The notes under the pieces: model-generated
The model's database searches: none
The model's input: the letters and a program-made list of their open reading frames with translations, nothing else
Told to the model about the DNA's origin: nothing
Program-made: the position numbers and the translations under genes
Assembly: GCF_030717955.1 (NCBI RefSeq)
Contig: NZ_JAUZVY010000001.1
Location: 62,001-126,000 of the forward strand
DNA from: Alkalimonas delamerensis
GTDB lineage: Bacteria; Pseudomonadota; Gammaproteobacteria; Enterobacterales; Alteromonadaceae
DNA length: 64,000 nt
Direction of reading: 5' to 3'
Shown here: piece by piece, positions 1 to 8,493 of the stretch
How the letters are laid out: each line of letters starts with the position of its first letter
Position numbering within the stretch: the first letter of the stretch is position 1

Positions 1-707
1 AGGCGCTGTCCAGAGCCGGTGACGATGGCCTGGAAGCCTTGCTGCAACAAGCGACCTTTAAGCCGGAAACCCTGGTCAATGCCGAGTTTGGGGTAAAAGG
101 CGTTGCCGCCGATGGCAGTCTGGTCACCCGGGTGGCGGTCTTTCATATGTGGCGTGATGACATGCAAGTCAAAGGCTGGTTGAACCCGGATTTAGGGCCG
201 GAGTTTGCTGGCTTTATCGACAATGCCGGTCGTGGGCGCAACTATGGCCTGGAGATGGAAAACCGGATTGTGCTGCATCCGAGCTTTACGCTGCATCTGA
301 ATGCGGGCTTGCTGAAATCCAAACTGGGGCCTTACATCACTCAGTCCGAACTGGATATGACCGGCCGGGATCAGGCCCATGCGCCGCGCTTTACCTACCA
401 GCTAGCGGGCGACTGGTTCTTGACGGACCAGCTCACCTTGCAAGCCAGCGTGCAGGGCAAAAGCAGCTTTTATTACTCCGATGGCCATAATGCGAAGTCT
501 GAGAGCTCGGAGTTGGTCAATCTGCGGCTGAGCTATCAGCTTGAGCACTGGCAATTCGCTCTTTGGTTGCGCAATGCCTTTGATCAGGACTATGGTGTAC
601 GGGGCTTTTTCTTTGGCAATGACCCGCGCGACGAGTACGCTCCCCATACCTACCAGCAGTGGGGTGAGCCGCGTCGCATTGGTTTAAGTGCCAGTTATCA
701 ATTCTAA
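1..707 (+). CDS. TonB-dependent outer-membrane receptor, C-terminal part (gene starts before the window)
   Basis: The reading frame is open from the first bases of the window, so only the last ~235 residues are present. They show alternating hydrophobic/polar beta-strand character typical of the 22-strand barrel, including the late-barrel pattern LRLSYQLEHWQFALWLRNAFDQDYG, and the protein ends in a terminal Phe (SASYQF), the usual BAM recognition signature of outer-membrane barrels. The plug domain and TonB box lie outside the window. It is followed after 10 bp by a YkoF-like gene and a PnuT-like permease, so it probably takes up thiamine or a precursor (inference from context; the barrel itself gives no ligand information). 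A TPP riboswitch, if any, would be upstream of the window. Confidence 0.85.
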   Translation, partial: ALSRAGDDGLEALLQQATFKPETLVNAEFGVKGVAADGSLVTRVAVFHMWRDDMQVKGWLNPDLGPEFAGFIDNAGRGRNYGLEMENRIVLHPSFTLHLNAGLLKSKLGPYITQSELDMTGRDQAHAPRFTYQLAGDWFLTDQLTLQASVQGKSSFYYSDGHNAKSESSELVNLRLSYQLEHWQFALWLRNAFDQDYGVRGFFFGNDPRDEYAPHTYQQWGEPRRIGLSASYQF

Positions 708-717
708 GGAGTGCGCC

Positions 718-966
718 ATGCAACTGTCGGTAGAAATCAGCAAATACCCGTTGGCCGATGACTACATTGGCCCGATTAAGGCCTTTATTGGCCGCTTGCA
801 GCAAGAGCCGGAACTGCACATCGTCACCAATACCATGAGCACTCAGATTTTTGGCGACTACGATGCGGTGATGGCGGCCTTGCAGCGCTGCATGCGCTGG
901 TCGTTCGAGCAGTATGGCAAGCAGGTGTTTGTCTGCAAGTTTATTCCGGGTGATTTGCGTCCATGA
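718..966 (+). CDS. YkoF-like thiamine/HMP-binding domain protein
   Basis: An 82-residue protein starting at ATG 718, preceded by AAGGAG; an upstream in-frame start would lie inside the receptor gene and lacks this ribosome site. The pattern SVEISKYPL near the N terminus, then TNTMSTQIFGDYDAVM in the middle, is that of the single YkoF-type ferredoxin-like domain that binds thiamine or hydroxymethylpyrimidine. No signal peptide is visible, so it is probably cytoplasmic. It lies 10 bp after the TonB receptor stop and overlaps pnuT by 4 bp, so it is translationally coupled to the permease. It may capture or chaperone thiamine entering through PnuT. The family call is fairly secure; the role is inferred. 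Confidence 0.75.
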   Translation: MQLSVEISKYPLADDYIGPIKAFIGRLQQEPELHIVTNTMSTQIFGDYDAVMAALQRCMRWSFEQYGKQVFVCKFIPGDLRP

Positions 967-1610
967 TGGCTGCCTTGCAGCAGTTTTGGCAGGAATGGCA
1001 GCTGTTAACCAGCCTGGAGCTGGTTGCCATGTTGCTGGCGCTGGCTTATCTGTTGCTGGCGATGCGGCACAGCCTCTGGTGCTGGCCCGCCGCTTTAATC
1101 AGTACCTTAATCTACACCTATGTGATGTGGCAGCACCAGTTGTACTCCGAAACCCTGCTGCAACTCTATTACGCCGCCATGGCGGTCTACGGTCTGCTGC
1201 ACTGGCAACAGCTGCAGCGTCAGTTGCAGCAACCCGAGAAGGTCAAACCGGTGATTGAGTGGGGGCTGAAACAGCATTTGGGCTGGATAGGCCTGGCCGC
1301 CGGTTCTGGTCTGGTGTTGGGCTACTACATGGCCAATTACACCCAGGCCGACTTTGCCTGGCTGGACGCGCAAACCACCACCTTCAGCATTCTGACCACC
1401 TTGTTGGTAGTACGTAAAGTGCTCTCCAACTGGTTGTACTGGGTGGTGATTGATGCTGTTTGCATCTATGTTTATTTTCAGAAGGGCCTGTACTTTACCA
1501 CCGGCCTCTTTGTACTCTACACTTTCTTGGCCGTAATAGGATATCTGGCATGGCGCAGCCACTACCGGCAACAACAACCTACCAGCGAGCAGGCGCTGCA
1601 GCCTGTCTGA
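963..1610 (+). CDS. pnuT: PnuC/PnuT-family vitamin permease, probably thiamine (PnuT)
   Basis: A 215-residue integral membrane protein of PnuC length with about seven hydrophobic segments. Features seen include LLALAYLLLAMRHSLWCWP near the N terminus and the family's conserved C-terminal stretch LSNWLYWVVIDAVCIYVYFQKG (about residues 145-170). PnuC proteins move B-vitamin-like substrates by facilitated diffusion, driven by phosphorylation inside the cell. Starts with ATGA overlapping the YkoF-like gene's stop and overlaps the following kinase gene by 61 bp. Neighbours (YkoF-like protein, thiamine-kinase-like enzyme, TonB receptor) point to thiamine rather than nicotinamide riboside. Confidence 0.8.
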   Translation: MMAALQQFWQEWQLLTSLELVAMLLALAYLLLAMRHSLWCWPAALISTLIYTYVMWQHQLYSETLLQLYYAAMAVYGLLHWQQLQRQLQQPEKVKPVIEWGLKQHLGWIGLAAGSGLVLGYYMANYTQADFAWLDAQTTTFSILTTLLVVRKVLSNWLYWVVIDAVCIYVYFQKGLYFTTGLFVLYTFLAVIGYLAWRSHYRQQQPTSEQALQPV

Positions 1611-2467
1611 GCACGCAGCAAGCCGAGCAGCGGATCCGCCAGCTCTGCCTGCATCTTGAGTTTTTTGCCAGTCACCCACCGCTTGCCATGAAAGCCCTGT
1701 CCCAGGGCAGTACCAATCTGACCTATTGGATACAAACCAGCCGTGGCCAGTACGCGGTGCGCCATTATGCCCCGGATGTCAGTGGTGTCTGTCGTCAGCA
1801 GGAGCTACGTTGCCAACACGCCTCGGCCGTGGCCGGGCTGGCACCGGCTCCTTTGTGTCTGAACAACCATCAGCAGGTGCTGATTTCCGAGTTTTTACCG
1901 GACGGTGCTCCCTTGCAACTGGATGATGCGCTGCTGGCGCCGATGGCGCAGTTGCTGGTTGCTTTGCATCGTTTGCGGGTGCAAACGCCGCAGTTGCAAC
2001 CCGGCCGCTACATCACCGAGCTGAACGCCCATGCGCAATCGGATTTTAATCCGGCGCAGCGGCAACTGTTTGAACAGTGCTTGCAGGTCGTACACCGCTT
2101 CGAACAATTGCCGCAAGATAAGGTGTTGTGCCATCTGGACCTGCATGACGGCAATTTACTCTGGCAACAGCAACGGATTTGGCTGCTGGATTTCGAATAT
2201 GCGCAGCTGGCAGACAGCAGCCTGGATTTGGCGTCGGTGGTGGAAAACTTTGCGCTGGATGAGTCCGCTAGCCAGCAATTGCTGCAGTGCTATGTACAGC
2301 AGCGCAGTGCAGGTTTAAGCCTGGAGCAGTGGCAGCAGAAGTTGGCGGCCGCCAGAGTGGTGTATCAGGCCTTTTGCTGGCTTTGGTACCGGACCCTGCC
2401 TGAAGGGGAGGCTATGGCGCAGCCACATCAACAGCGGCTGCATGCATTGTTGCGACAGCAACCCTGA
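1550..2467 (+). CDS. Thiamine-kinase-like / aminoglycoside phosphotransferase-fold kinase
   Basis: A 305-residue soluble protein, start chosen at ATG 1550 because TAGGA lies at a suitable distance upstream and the protein then has the normal length of the choline/thiamine kinase family. The catalytic loop HLDLHDGNLL (Brenner motif HxDxxxxN) and the Mg-binding LLDFEYA motif are intact. The family phosphorylates small alcohols such as choline, thiamine or aminoglycosides. As the last gene of an operon with a YkoF-like protein and PnuT, its most likely reaction is thiamine to thiamine phosphate, which would trap the imported vitamin. Substrate is inferred from context; choline kinase-type activity is an alternative. 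Confidence 0.7.
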   Translation: MAQPLPATTTYQRAGAAACLSTQQAEQRIRQLCLHLEFFASHPPLAMKALSQGSTNLTYWIQTSRGQYAVRHYAPDVSGVCRQQELRCQHASAVAGLAPAPLCLNNHQQVLISEFLPDGAPLQLDDALLAPMAQLLVALHRLRVQTPQLQPGRYITELNAHAQSDFNPAQRQLFEQCLQVVHRFEQLPQDKVLCHLDLHDGNLLWQQQRIWLLDFEYAQLADSSLDLASVVENFALDESASQQLLQCYVQQRSAGLSLEQWQQKLAAARVVYQAFCWLWYRTLPEGEAMAQPHQQRLHALLRQQP

Positions 2468-2474
2468 GGCAGGC

Positions 2475-2660
2475 TCAGAGTCCCCCTAACCGCTCGGCCA
2501 AAAGCTTGTAACGTTCGACATCTTCTTTTTTGAACAATGGCTTGCCTTGCTCATCTTTATCCGAGGTTACCAGCAGGTTTTCCCGCGCTAAGCGCTCTAC
2601 CCGAATGGCTTGCACGCCAAGAAACTCAGCTACTTCATCTACACTCATCAGGCTCATCAT
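2475..2660 (-). CDS. Small MerR/excisionase-type helix-turn-helix protein
   Basis: A 61-residue protein consisting almost only of a winged HTH of the MerR/excisionase type: SVDEVAEFLGVQAIRVERLAR (recognition helix region), a short wing, and FKKEDVERYKLLAERL. Two adjacent ATG codons (2660 and 2657) follow AAGGA. It converges with the kinase gene (8 bp apart) and its start faces the S9 peptidase gene, with ~170 bp of shared upstream DNA. No effector domain is present, so it would bind DNA directly. Target unknown. Confidence 0.65.
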   Translation of the reverse strand: MMSLMSVDEVAEFLGVQAIRVERLARENLLVTSDKDEQGKPLFKKEDVERYKLLAERLGGL

Positions 2661-2832
2661 GGTGTCCTTGCATCCTTTGTTGTCATTTGTGCTAAGTAAA
2701 GCGCAAATTCAGCACTTTGTGAATTAAATTTTCGACCAGACTGCAATACCTGGTTACATTTTGCTGCAACCCGGTGCTGGCGCGGTTAGCCACAGCATGA
2801 TAATTTTTCTGCAACAAACCAAGGAAGCCATG

Positions 2833-4962
2833 ATGAAACTAACCACAACCCTTTTGAGTGTACCGCTGCTGGTCAGTGGTGCAGCCTGGGCTGAGCTGCC
2901 TCAGCCTCCGCTGGCCGATGTTCGCCCCCATACTGTGACTTCGCCTCACGGCGATCGCATTGATCCTTACTACTGGCTTAGAGATGATGCGCGCAGCAGC
3001 CCGGAAGTCATTGCTTACCTGGAGGCTGAAAATGCCTATGCTTTAGCTTTTCAGGCTGCCTACCAGCCGGTGGTGGAAAAATTAACCCAGGAGCTGATTG
3101 GCCGTATGCCACAAGACGACAGCTCGGTGCCCTATGTGATGGGAGATTATCTTTACAGCAGCCGTTATGAAGCCGGTAAAGAGCACCCGATCTATGTCCG
3201 GACACCTGTGGCCGGTGGTGACGAGCAGATTATACTGGATGTGAATGCATTGGCTGAAGGTCACGACTACTTTGTGGTGGCCAACTGGTCGGTCAGTCCG
3301 GATCAAACCAAGTTGGCTTATTTGGAAGACACCACTGGGCGGCGCCAGTACCAGCTGCGGATTAAAGATTTGACCACAGGTGCTTTGTTGGATGACAGCA
3401 TTACGGGCTTATCTTCCTCACTGGCCTGGAGTGCCGACAGCAAGCATCTGTTTGTGGTGGAGAATGATCCCGTGACGCTTCTTAGTACCAAGGTCTATCG
3501 GCATCAGCTGGGCAAGCCTGTTGCTGAGCGCGCTTTGGTGTATCAGGAGCACGACAACAGCTTTTTTATGGGCGTTGGCAATACCCGGGATAGAAACTTT
3601 GTGATCATTGGGCTTTACAGTACGGTGTCCAATGAGTTCCATGTGCTGGATGCATCTCAGCCTGAGGGCGAGTTTCAACTGGTCGCGCCAAGACAGCGGG
3701 ACTTTAAATACTCGGTCGATCACATAGCAGGCCGCTGGATTATCAGTACCGATTGGGATGCACCCAACAATCGTATTATGACGGTTGGCCAGGAGAAATT
3801 GGGCAACCGTGATCACTGGCAGGAATTGATCGCCCACGACGAACAGGTCTTTATTGAAAGCTTTATCGCCTTTGAAGACTACCTGGCGATCAATGAGCGC
3901 AGTGATGGTCTGCGTCGTATCCGTTTGCTGGATTGGCAGGATCTGAGCAAGCAACAGTTTCTGGCCTCCGATGAACCCAGTTATGTGATGGCGTTTTCAG
4001 TGAACCCGGAACAAAACCAGCAATGGCTTCGCTATACCTATACCTCGCTCACGACACCCTCCAGCGTGTACGAAGTGCATATGAAAACTGGCGAGCGCCG
4101 TTTATTGAAGCAGCAGGAGGTGTTGGGTGGCTTTGATCAAAGCCAGTACCGCACTGAGCGGGTCTGGGTCCCGGTCGAAGATGGTGTGAAGGTACCGGTG
4201 AGTCTGTTGTATCGTAAAGACTTTGAGCGTGATGGCTCGGCACCGTTGTACCAGTACGCTTATGGTTCTTATGGTTTTTCGATGGACCCATTTTTCCGTT
4301 CCAATATTCTGTCGTTGGTTGATCGGGGCTTTGTCTACGCCATTGCCCATATCCGCGGTGGTCAGGAAATGGGGCGGCATTGGTACGAAGATGGAAAACT
4401 GCTGAATAAAGTAAATACCTTTACCGATTTTATTGCCGTCACCGATTATCTGGTTGAGCACAAGTATGCGGCAGCAGATACTGTGATTGGCATGGGCGGC
4501 AGTGCCGGTGGTTTGCTGATGGGGGCCGTCGCTAATATGGCACCGGAAAAATACCTGGCCCTGGTCTCGCATGTTCCTTTTGTCGATGTAGTGACCACCA
4601 TGCTGGATGAAAGCCTACCGCTCACCACCAATGAGTACGATGAGTGGGGCAACCCGAACGACAAAGTCTACTACGACTACATGTTGTCGTATTCACCTTA
4701 CGATCAGGTGCGGGAGCAGGCGTATCCGGCATTGTTCGTTACCACCGGCTTTCATGATTCCCAGGTGCAGTACTTCGAACCGGCAAAGTGGGTGGCTAAG
4801 CTTCGTACGGTCAATACCTCCGAGCGGCCTATTTTGTTCCGTACCACCATGGAAGCCGGCCATGGCGGACGCTCAGGTCGCTTCGCCCGTCAAGAGCAGG
4901 TGGCTGAAGAGTATGGCTTCTTGCTGGAGATGGTGCGTCAGGCGCAGCAGCAGCGCCCTTAA
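2833..4962 (+). CDS. Exported prolyl oligopeptidase family (S9A) serine peptidase, oligopeptidase B-like
   Basis: A 709-residue protein. ATG 2833 (or the adjacent ATG 2830) is preceded by AAGGAAG and gives a clean signal peptide (cleavage after about residue 20, SGAAWA), so the enzyme is probably periplasmic or secreted; a more upstream TTG start would bury the signal peptide. Residues ~25-440 form the N-terminal region and seven-bladed propeller, and the C-terminal third is an alpha/beta hydrolase domain with the S9A triad visible: Ser557 in GMGGSAGG, Asp642 in GFHDSQV, His677 in EAGHGGRSGR. The last motif matches oligopeptidase B rather than DPP-IV-type enzymes. It likely trims short peptides. 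Single-gene unit followed by a terminator. Confidence 0.88.
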   Translation: MKLTTTLLSVPLLVSGAAWAELPQPPLADVRPHTVTSPHGDRIDPYYWLRDDARSSPEVIAYLEAENAYALAFQAAYQPVVEKLTQELIGRMPQDDSSVPYVMGDYLYSSRYEAGKEHPIYVRTPVAGGDEQIILDVNALAEGHDYFVVANWSVSPDQTKLAYLEDTTGRRQYQLRIKDLTTGALLDDSITGLSSSLAWSADSKHLFVVENDPVTLLSTKVYRHQLGKPVAERALVYQEHDNSFFMGVGNTRDRNFVIIGLYSTVSNEFHVLDASQPEGEFQLVAPRQRDFKYSVDHIAGRWIISTDWDAPNNRIMTVGQEKLGNRDHWQELIAHDEQVFIESFIAFEDYLAINERSDGLRRIRLLDWQDLSKQQFLASDEPSYVMAFSVNPEQNQQWLRYTYTSLTTPSSVYEVHMKTGERRLLKQQEVLGGFDQSQYRTERVWVPVEDGVKVPVSLLYRKDFERDGSAPLYQYAYGSYGFSMDPFFRSNILSLVDRGFVYAIAHIRGGQEMGRHWYEDGKLLNKVNTFTDFIAVTDYLVEHKYAAADTVIGMGGSAGGLLMGAVANMAPEKYLALVSHVPFVDVVTTMLDESLPLTTNEYDEWGNPNDKVYYDYMLSYSPYDQVREQAYPALFVTTGFHDSQVQYFEPAKWVAKLRTVNTSERPILFRTTMEAGHGGRSGRFARQEQVAEEYGFLLEMVRQAQQQRP

Positions 4963-4969
4963 GTGAGAG

Positions 4970-5004
4970 AACCGGGAGCGCTTTGCTGGCGCTTCCGGGT
5001 TTTG
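4970..5004 (+). terminator. Rho-independent terminator of the S9 peptidase gene
   Basis: An imperfect GC-rich inverted repeat (AACCGGGAGCGC ... GCGCTTCCGGGTT, one bulge) followed by TTTT, 8 bp after the peptidase stop codon. The convergent npr gene ends shortly beyond it. Confidence 0.6.
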
Positions 5005-5040
5005 CCAGTCAATCGCCGCCGGTTTGAATGCAGCAGCGGC

Positions 5041-5316
5041 TTAACCTTCCTCAAAACCGTTGGCGATCAGCTGCACCACCGCCTGCATTGCGGTTTCGGC
5101 ATCGTCGCCTTCGGCAATCACTTCAACCGACTTGCCCTGGCTGCTTGCCAGCATCAACAAAGCCAACACACTGCTGGCATCGGCAGTTTTTGTTTCCTGG
5201 CGTAGTTCAATCCGACTGTGAAACTGCTGACACAGCTGTGCCAGCCTGGCTGCCGGGCGGGCATGCAACCCCAGCGCATTGACAATGGTGACCTGAGTGC
5301 TACACCTTGTGGCCAT
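5041..5316 (-). CDS. ptsO: NPr, phosphocarrier of the nitrogen PTS
   Basis: A 91-residue HPr-like protein with the phospho-acceptor His18 in GLHARPAA. It relays phosphate from PtsP (EI-Ntr) to PtsN. Start chosen at ATG 5316, giving the normal family length, rather than an in-frame start 51 bp upstream. This start overlaps the end of rapZ by 17 bp, so translation is probably coupled. It is the last gene of the rpoN-hpf-ptsN-rapZ-npr cluster, in the order known from Escherichia coli. Confidence 0.92.
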   Translation of the reverse strand: MATRCSTQVTIVNALGLHARPAARLAQLCQQFHSRIELRQETKTADASSVLALLMLASSQGKSVEVIAEGDDAETAMQAVVQLIANGFEEG

Positions 5317-6163
5317 GATGACGTACCAGTTCGCGGTGGCGAATTTGAATGTCGCTGCGCTGTTCACGCAGCAGGGCGGTCAATTGCTCGGCGATAAAAA
5401 CAGAACGGTGCTGGCCACCGGTGCAGCCAATGGCGATGGTCAGGTAGCTGCGGTTGTTTTTTTCCAGTTCAGGCAGCCATTGACTGACAAATTGATGGAT
5501 TTGCTGAATGTAGTCCTGCACCACCTGCTTCGCACTCAGGTACTGCTGCACTGGCAAATCCAATCCGGTTTGTGGCTTTAGCTCTGGCTCCCAGTGTGGG
5601 TTCGGTAAAAAGCGGGCATCAAACACAAAGTCTGCATCTTTTGGAATGCCGTATTTAAAGCCGAACGACTCAAACAGGATCACCAGGCGACCTGATTGCT
5701 GCCCTAATAAACGCTCGCGAATTTGATCGGACAGTTGATAGACATTCAGGTCGGTGGTATCGATGTAGAGATCGGCCCGGCTGGCGATAGGATCCAGCAA
5801 TTGCTGCTCACGTAAAATGGCATCATCCAGTGACATCGATTGATGCGATAATGGATGCATACGACGGGTTTCACTGAATCGCTTGATCAGGCTGTTGTGA
5901 TCGGCATCCAGATACAAAATGGTCAGTTCCAGTTTACGGGGCAGGTAGGTCAGAATTTCGGCCAGTTCATCCGGATCCTCCGGCAAGTTACGCACATCAA
6001 TGCTAATCGCGACCCGCTCGTACTTGTCCATCACGGCATTGGCCAGGGTGGGCAGTAAGTTGACAGGAATGTTGTCAACGCAGTAGTAACCCAGGTCCTC
6101 CAGCACTCGTAAGGCGACCGACTTGCCGGATCCTGAACGACCGCTGACGACCAAAAGCTTCAT
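5300..6163 (-). CDS. rapZ: RapZ, RNase adapter / nucleotide-binding protein
   Basis: 287 residues, near the E. coli length (284). The N terminus carries an intact Walker A (GRSGSGKS, residues 8-15), and the C-terminal half carries the conserved GCTGGQHRSVFIAE stretch of the RNA-binding domain. In enterobacteria RapZ delivers the sRNA GlmZ to RNase E and so tunes glucosamine-6-phosphate synthase; whether GlmY/GlmZ exist in this organism cannot be told from the window. It abuts ptsN with no gap (ptsN stop ends at 6164). Confidence 0.95.
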   Translation of the reverse strand: MKLLVVSGRSGSGKSVALRVLEDLGYYCVDNIPVNLLPTLANAVMDKYERVAISIDVRNLPEDPDELAEILTYLPRKLELTILYLDADHNSLIKRFSETRRMHPLSHQSMSLDDAILREQQLLDPIASRADLYIDTTDLNVYQLSDQIRERLLGQQSGRLVILFESFGFKYGIPKDADFVFDARFLPNPHWEPELKPQTGLDLPVQQYLSAKQVVQDYIQQIHQFVSQWLPELEKNNRSYLTIAIGCTGGQHRSVFIAEQLTALLREQRSDIQIRHRELVRHHGHKV

Positions 6164-6634
6164 TTAACGCTCCGTTTCCTGATTGGCACTGAGCAGGATT
6201 TGATACAAATCTTGATCCGATTGGGCATGGCGAATTTTCCGGGTCAGCTCTTTCTTTGACAACAGCTTGGCAATGGATGCCAGGGTATTCAAGTGCAGCT
6301 GGCATTGATTTTCCGGGATCAGAATGGCGCAAAAAATATCCACCGCTTGGTTGTCGATGGCATCAAACTGAATCGGATCCTGGCTGACGACAAAGACCAG
6401 CACTGGCTGTTCGACGTCTTTTAACTTGCCATGCGGAATCGCAATTCCGCCCCCGATGCCGGTTGAACCCAAGCGTTCCCGGGTCATCAGCGATTCCAGG
6501 ATGGCATATTCAGAGGTATCCGGCAGTTGCTGATGGGCCAGCTCTGCTATGTATTCAAGAATGCGTTTTTTGCTGTTAAAAAGGACTGCACTTTTGGTGC
6601 AGTCCTGCGATAACATGGTGCTTAGTGTTGTCAT
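6164..6634 (-). CDS. ptsN: PtsN, EIIA-Ntr of the nitrogen PTS
   Basis: 156 residues with the PTS EIIA type-2 fold and the phosphorylated His68 in GGGIAIPHGKL. It is a regulatory phosphoprotein that signals nitrogen and carbon state, for example through potassium transport and sensor kinases in E. coli. Immediately downstream of hpf (5 bp gap) and upstream of rapZ. All conserved residues expected around the active His are visible. Confidence 0.95.
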   Translation of the reverse strand: MTTLSTMLSQDCTKSAVLFNSKKRILEYIAELAHQQLPDTSEYAILESLMTRERLGSTGIGGGIAIPHGKLKDVEQPVLVFVVSQDPIQFDAIDNQAVDIFCAILIPENQCQLHLNTLASIAKLLSKKELTRKIRHAQSDQDLYQILLSANQETER

Positions 6635-6639
6635 CTTAA

Positions 6640-6927
6640 TTAGTGTCGGGCTAATTTCTCTTTATGCTTAATGACCTGGCGATCCAGTTTGTCGATCAAC
6701 TGGTCAATGGCAGCATACATATTTTCACTCTCAGATACGGCAAAGACTTCGCCGCCATTCAGGTTGAGCTTGGCTTCTGCAATCTGTTGTAATTTTTCCA
6801 CGTTTAGCACCACATGTACATTGTTTATGTGCTCAAAGTGGCGTTCGAGCTTGGCAAACTTGTTGTCTACATAGTCTTTTAAGGCTTCTGTAATTTCGAC
6901 ATGACGACCGGTAAGATTGATTTGCAT
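6640..6927 (-). CDS. hpf: Short ribosome hibernation promoting factor HPF
   Basis: 95 residues, the short HPF/YfiA form (no C-terminal extension of the long HPF type). Typical N terminus MQINLTGRHVEITEAL and central LNVEKLQQIAEAKLNLNGG. It binds the 30S decoding centre and promotes 100S dimers in stationary phase. Located between rpoN and ptsN as in most gammaproteobacteria. Confidence 0.95.
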   Translation of the reverse strand: MQINLTGRHVEITEALKDYVDNKFAKLERHFEHINNVHVVLNVEKLQQIAEAKLNLNGGEVFAVSESENMYAAIDQLIDKLDRQVIKHKEKLARH

Positions 6928-6952
6928 AGCCTGTTTCCTTCTTGTTAAGTAC

Positions 6953-8446
6953 TCAGATCAAGGTCTTGCGTTGATTTGACGGCGGGATAAGCAAGGCCTC
7001 GCGGTACTTGGCAATAGTTCTGCGGGCAACATTGATGCCCTGATCCGACAAAATTTCCACCATTTTACTGTCGCTCAGTGGTTTTGTCGGGTTTTCCGCC
7101 GCCACTAACTTTTTAATCAGTGCCCGGATGGCAGTCGAAGAGCATTCGCCGCCATTTTCGGTACTGACATGACTGGAGAAAAAGAACTTCAGTTCAAAAA
7201 TCCCTCGCGGGGTGTGCATGAACTTTTGTGTGGTGACCCTGGAAATGGTGGATTCGTGCATGCCGACCATTTCAGCGACATCATTCAGCACCATGGGTCG
7301 CATCGCTTCTTCCCCATGTTCAAAAAATCCCTGCTGTTGTTGCACAATGCAATTGGCGACTTTGAGCAGGGTGTCGTTTCTGCTTTCAATGCTTTTTAAA
7401 AACCACTTGGCTTCTTGTAAATGGGACCGAATAAACTGGCTGTCTGCTGAGTTTTTCGCCGTTCTGCTCATCGCCGCATACTGCTGGTTGATACGTATTT
7501 TGGGCATCGAATCCGGATTAAGTTCCACTTGCCAGCGACCTTTCACCTTCTTCACGGTGACATCCGGGATAATGTAGCTTTGTTCTTCCCGGATCACAGT
7601 GGTACCAGGCCGTGGATTTAGGCTGTGGATCAACTTCATCGCATCGCGTAGTTCATGCTCTTTTAGCCTGGTCAACTTCATCAGGGTGCGAAAATCCCTG
7701 TTGGCCAACAAGTCTGCATGCTGGCTGATTAGCTGCCTGGCTTCTGCCAGCATCGGGGTATCTGGCTCGAACTGACGCAGCTGAACCAGCAAAGACTCCT
7801 GCACACTGCGCGAGCCAACCCCGATGGGATCAAATAATTGAATGCGCTTTAGTACCGCTTCGACTTCATCGGCTTCTACATCGACCATACCCAAAGACTC
7901 GAGAATATCGTCACAGCTGATGGTGAGAAAGCCGCTTTCATCGATGGCTTCGATGATTATTTCGGCAATGGCGCGATCGGTGTCGGAAAAAGGGGTCAGC
8001 TCCATTTGCCAGCGCAGGTAACTTTGCAGGGTTTCGGTGGTTTCGCCTTGATACAAGCTGTCGTCTTCGCCATTGTAACTGCCGGTGCTGACTGGGGCGG
8101 CACTGACCAGATCATCCCAGTGATTATCCAGCGGCAAGTCGTCGCTGATGTCCTGGCTGGTCATGGCTTCACCGGTATCGGGCTCGATGGGTTCGTCGTT
8201 GCTGTCGTCTGTGCTGTTGGTGTGTTCTTTGTGGGCATCTGCCGCCAGCTCACCCAGGCCATGCTCATCGCTGCCATTTTGCGACTCATAGTCCTCTGCC
8301 GATTCCAGCAGCGGGTTGGCATCCAGTGCCTCCTGAATTTCCTGCTGCAACTCGATGGTCGACAGCTGCAGCAGCCGGATTGCCTGCTGTAACTGGGGGG
8401 TCATCGTAAGTTGCTGGCCAAGACGAAGTTGCAAAGATGGCTTCAT
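6953..8446 (-). CDS. rpoN: RNA polymerase sigma-54 factor
   Basis: 497 residues with the three-part RpoN layout. Region I starts with a Gln/Leu-rich segment (LRLGQQLTMTPQLQQAIRLL) that contacts activators; region II is acidic (about residues 50-115). The core-binding and DNA-binding domains follow, ending in the RpoN box ARRTIAKYRE that reads the -24 element. Directs transcription from -24/-12 promoters with AAA+ activators. It follows lptB after 47 bp. A -24/-12 promoter occurs elsewhere in this window, upstream of the PEP-CTERM gene. Confidence 0.97.
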   Translation of the reverse strand: MKPSLQLRLGQQLTMTPQLQQAIRLLQLSTIELQQEIQEALDANPLLESAEDYESQNGSDEHGLGELAADAHKEHTNSTDDSNDEPIEPDTGEAMTSQDISDDLPLDNHWDDLVSAAPVSTGSYNGEDDSLYQGETTETLQSYLRWQMELTPFSDTDRAIAEIIIEAIDESGFLTISCDDILESLGMVDVEADEVEAVLKRIQLFDPIGVGSRSVQESLLVQLRQFEPDTPMLAEARQLISQHADLLANRDFRTLMKLTRLKEHELRDAMKLIHSLNPRPGTTVIREEQSYIIPDVTVKKVKGRWQVELNPDSMPKIRINQQYAAMSRTAKNSADSQFIRSHLQEAKWFLKSIESRNDTLLKVANCIVQQQQGFFEHGEEAMRPMVLNDVAEMVGMHESTISRVTTQKFMHTPRGIFELKFFFSSHVSTENGGECSSTAIRALIKKLVAAENPTKPLSDSKMVEILSDQGINVARRTIAKYREALLIPPSNQRKTLI

Positions 8447-8493
8447 TGACGTGACTTATGCTCCTGCAAAAATGAAAAAGCCTGACTCATTAA

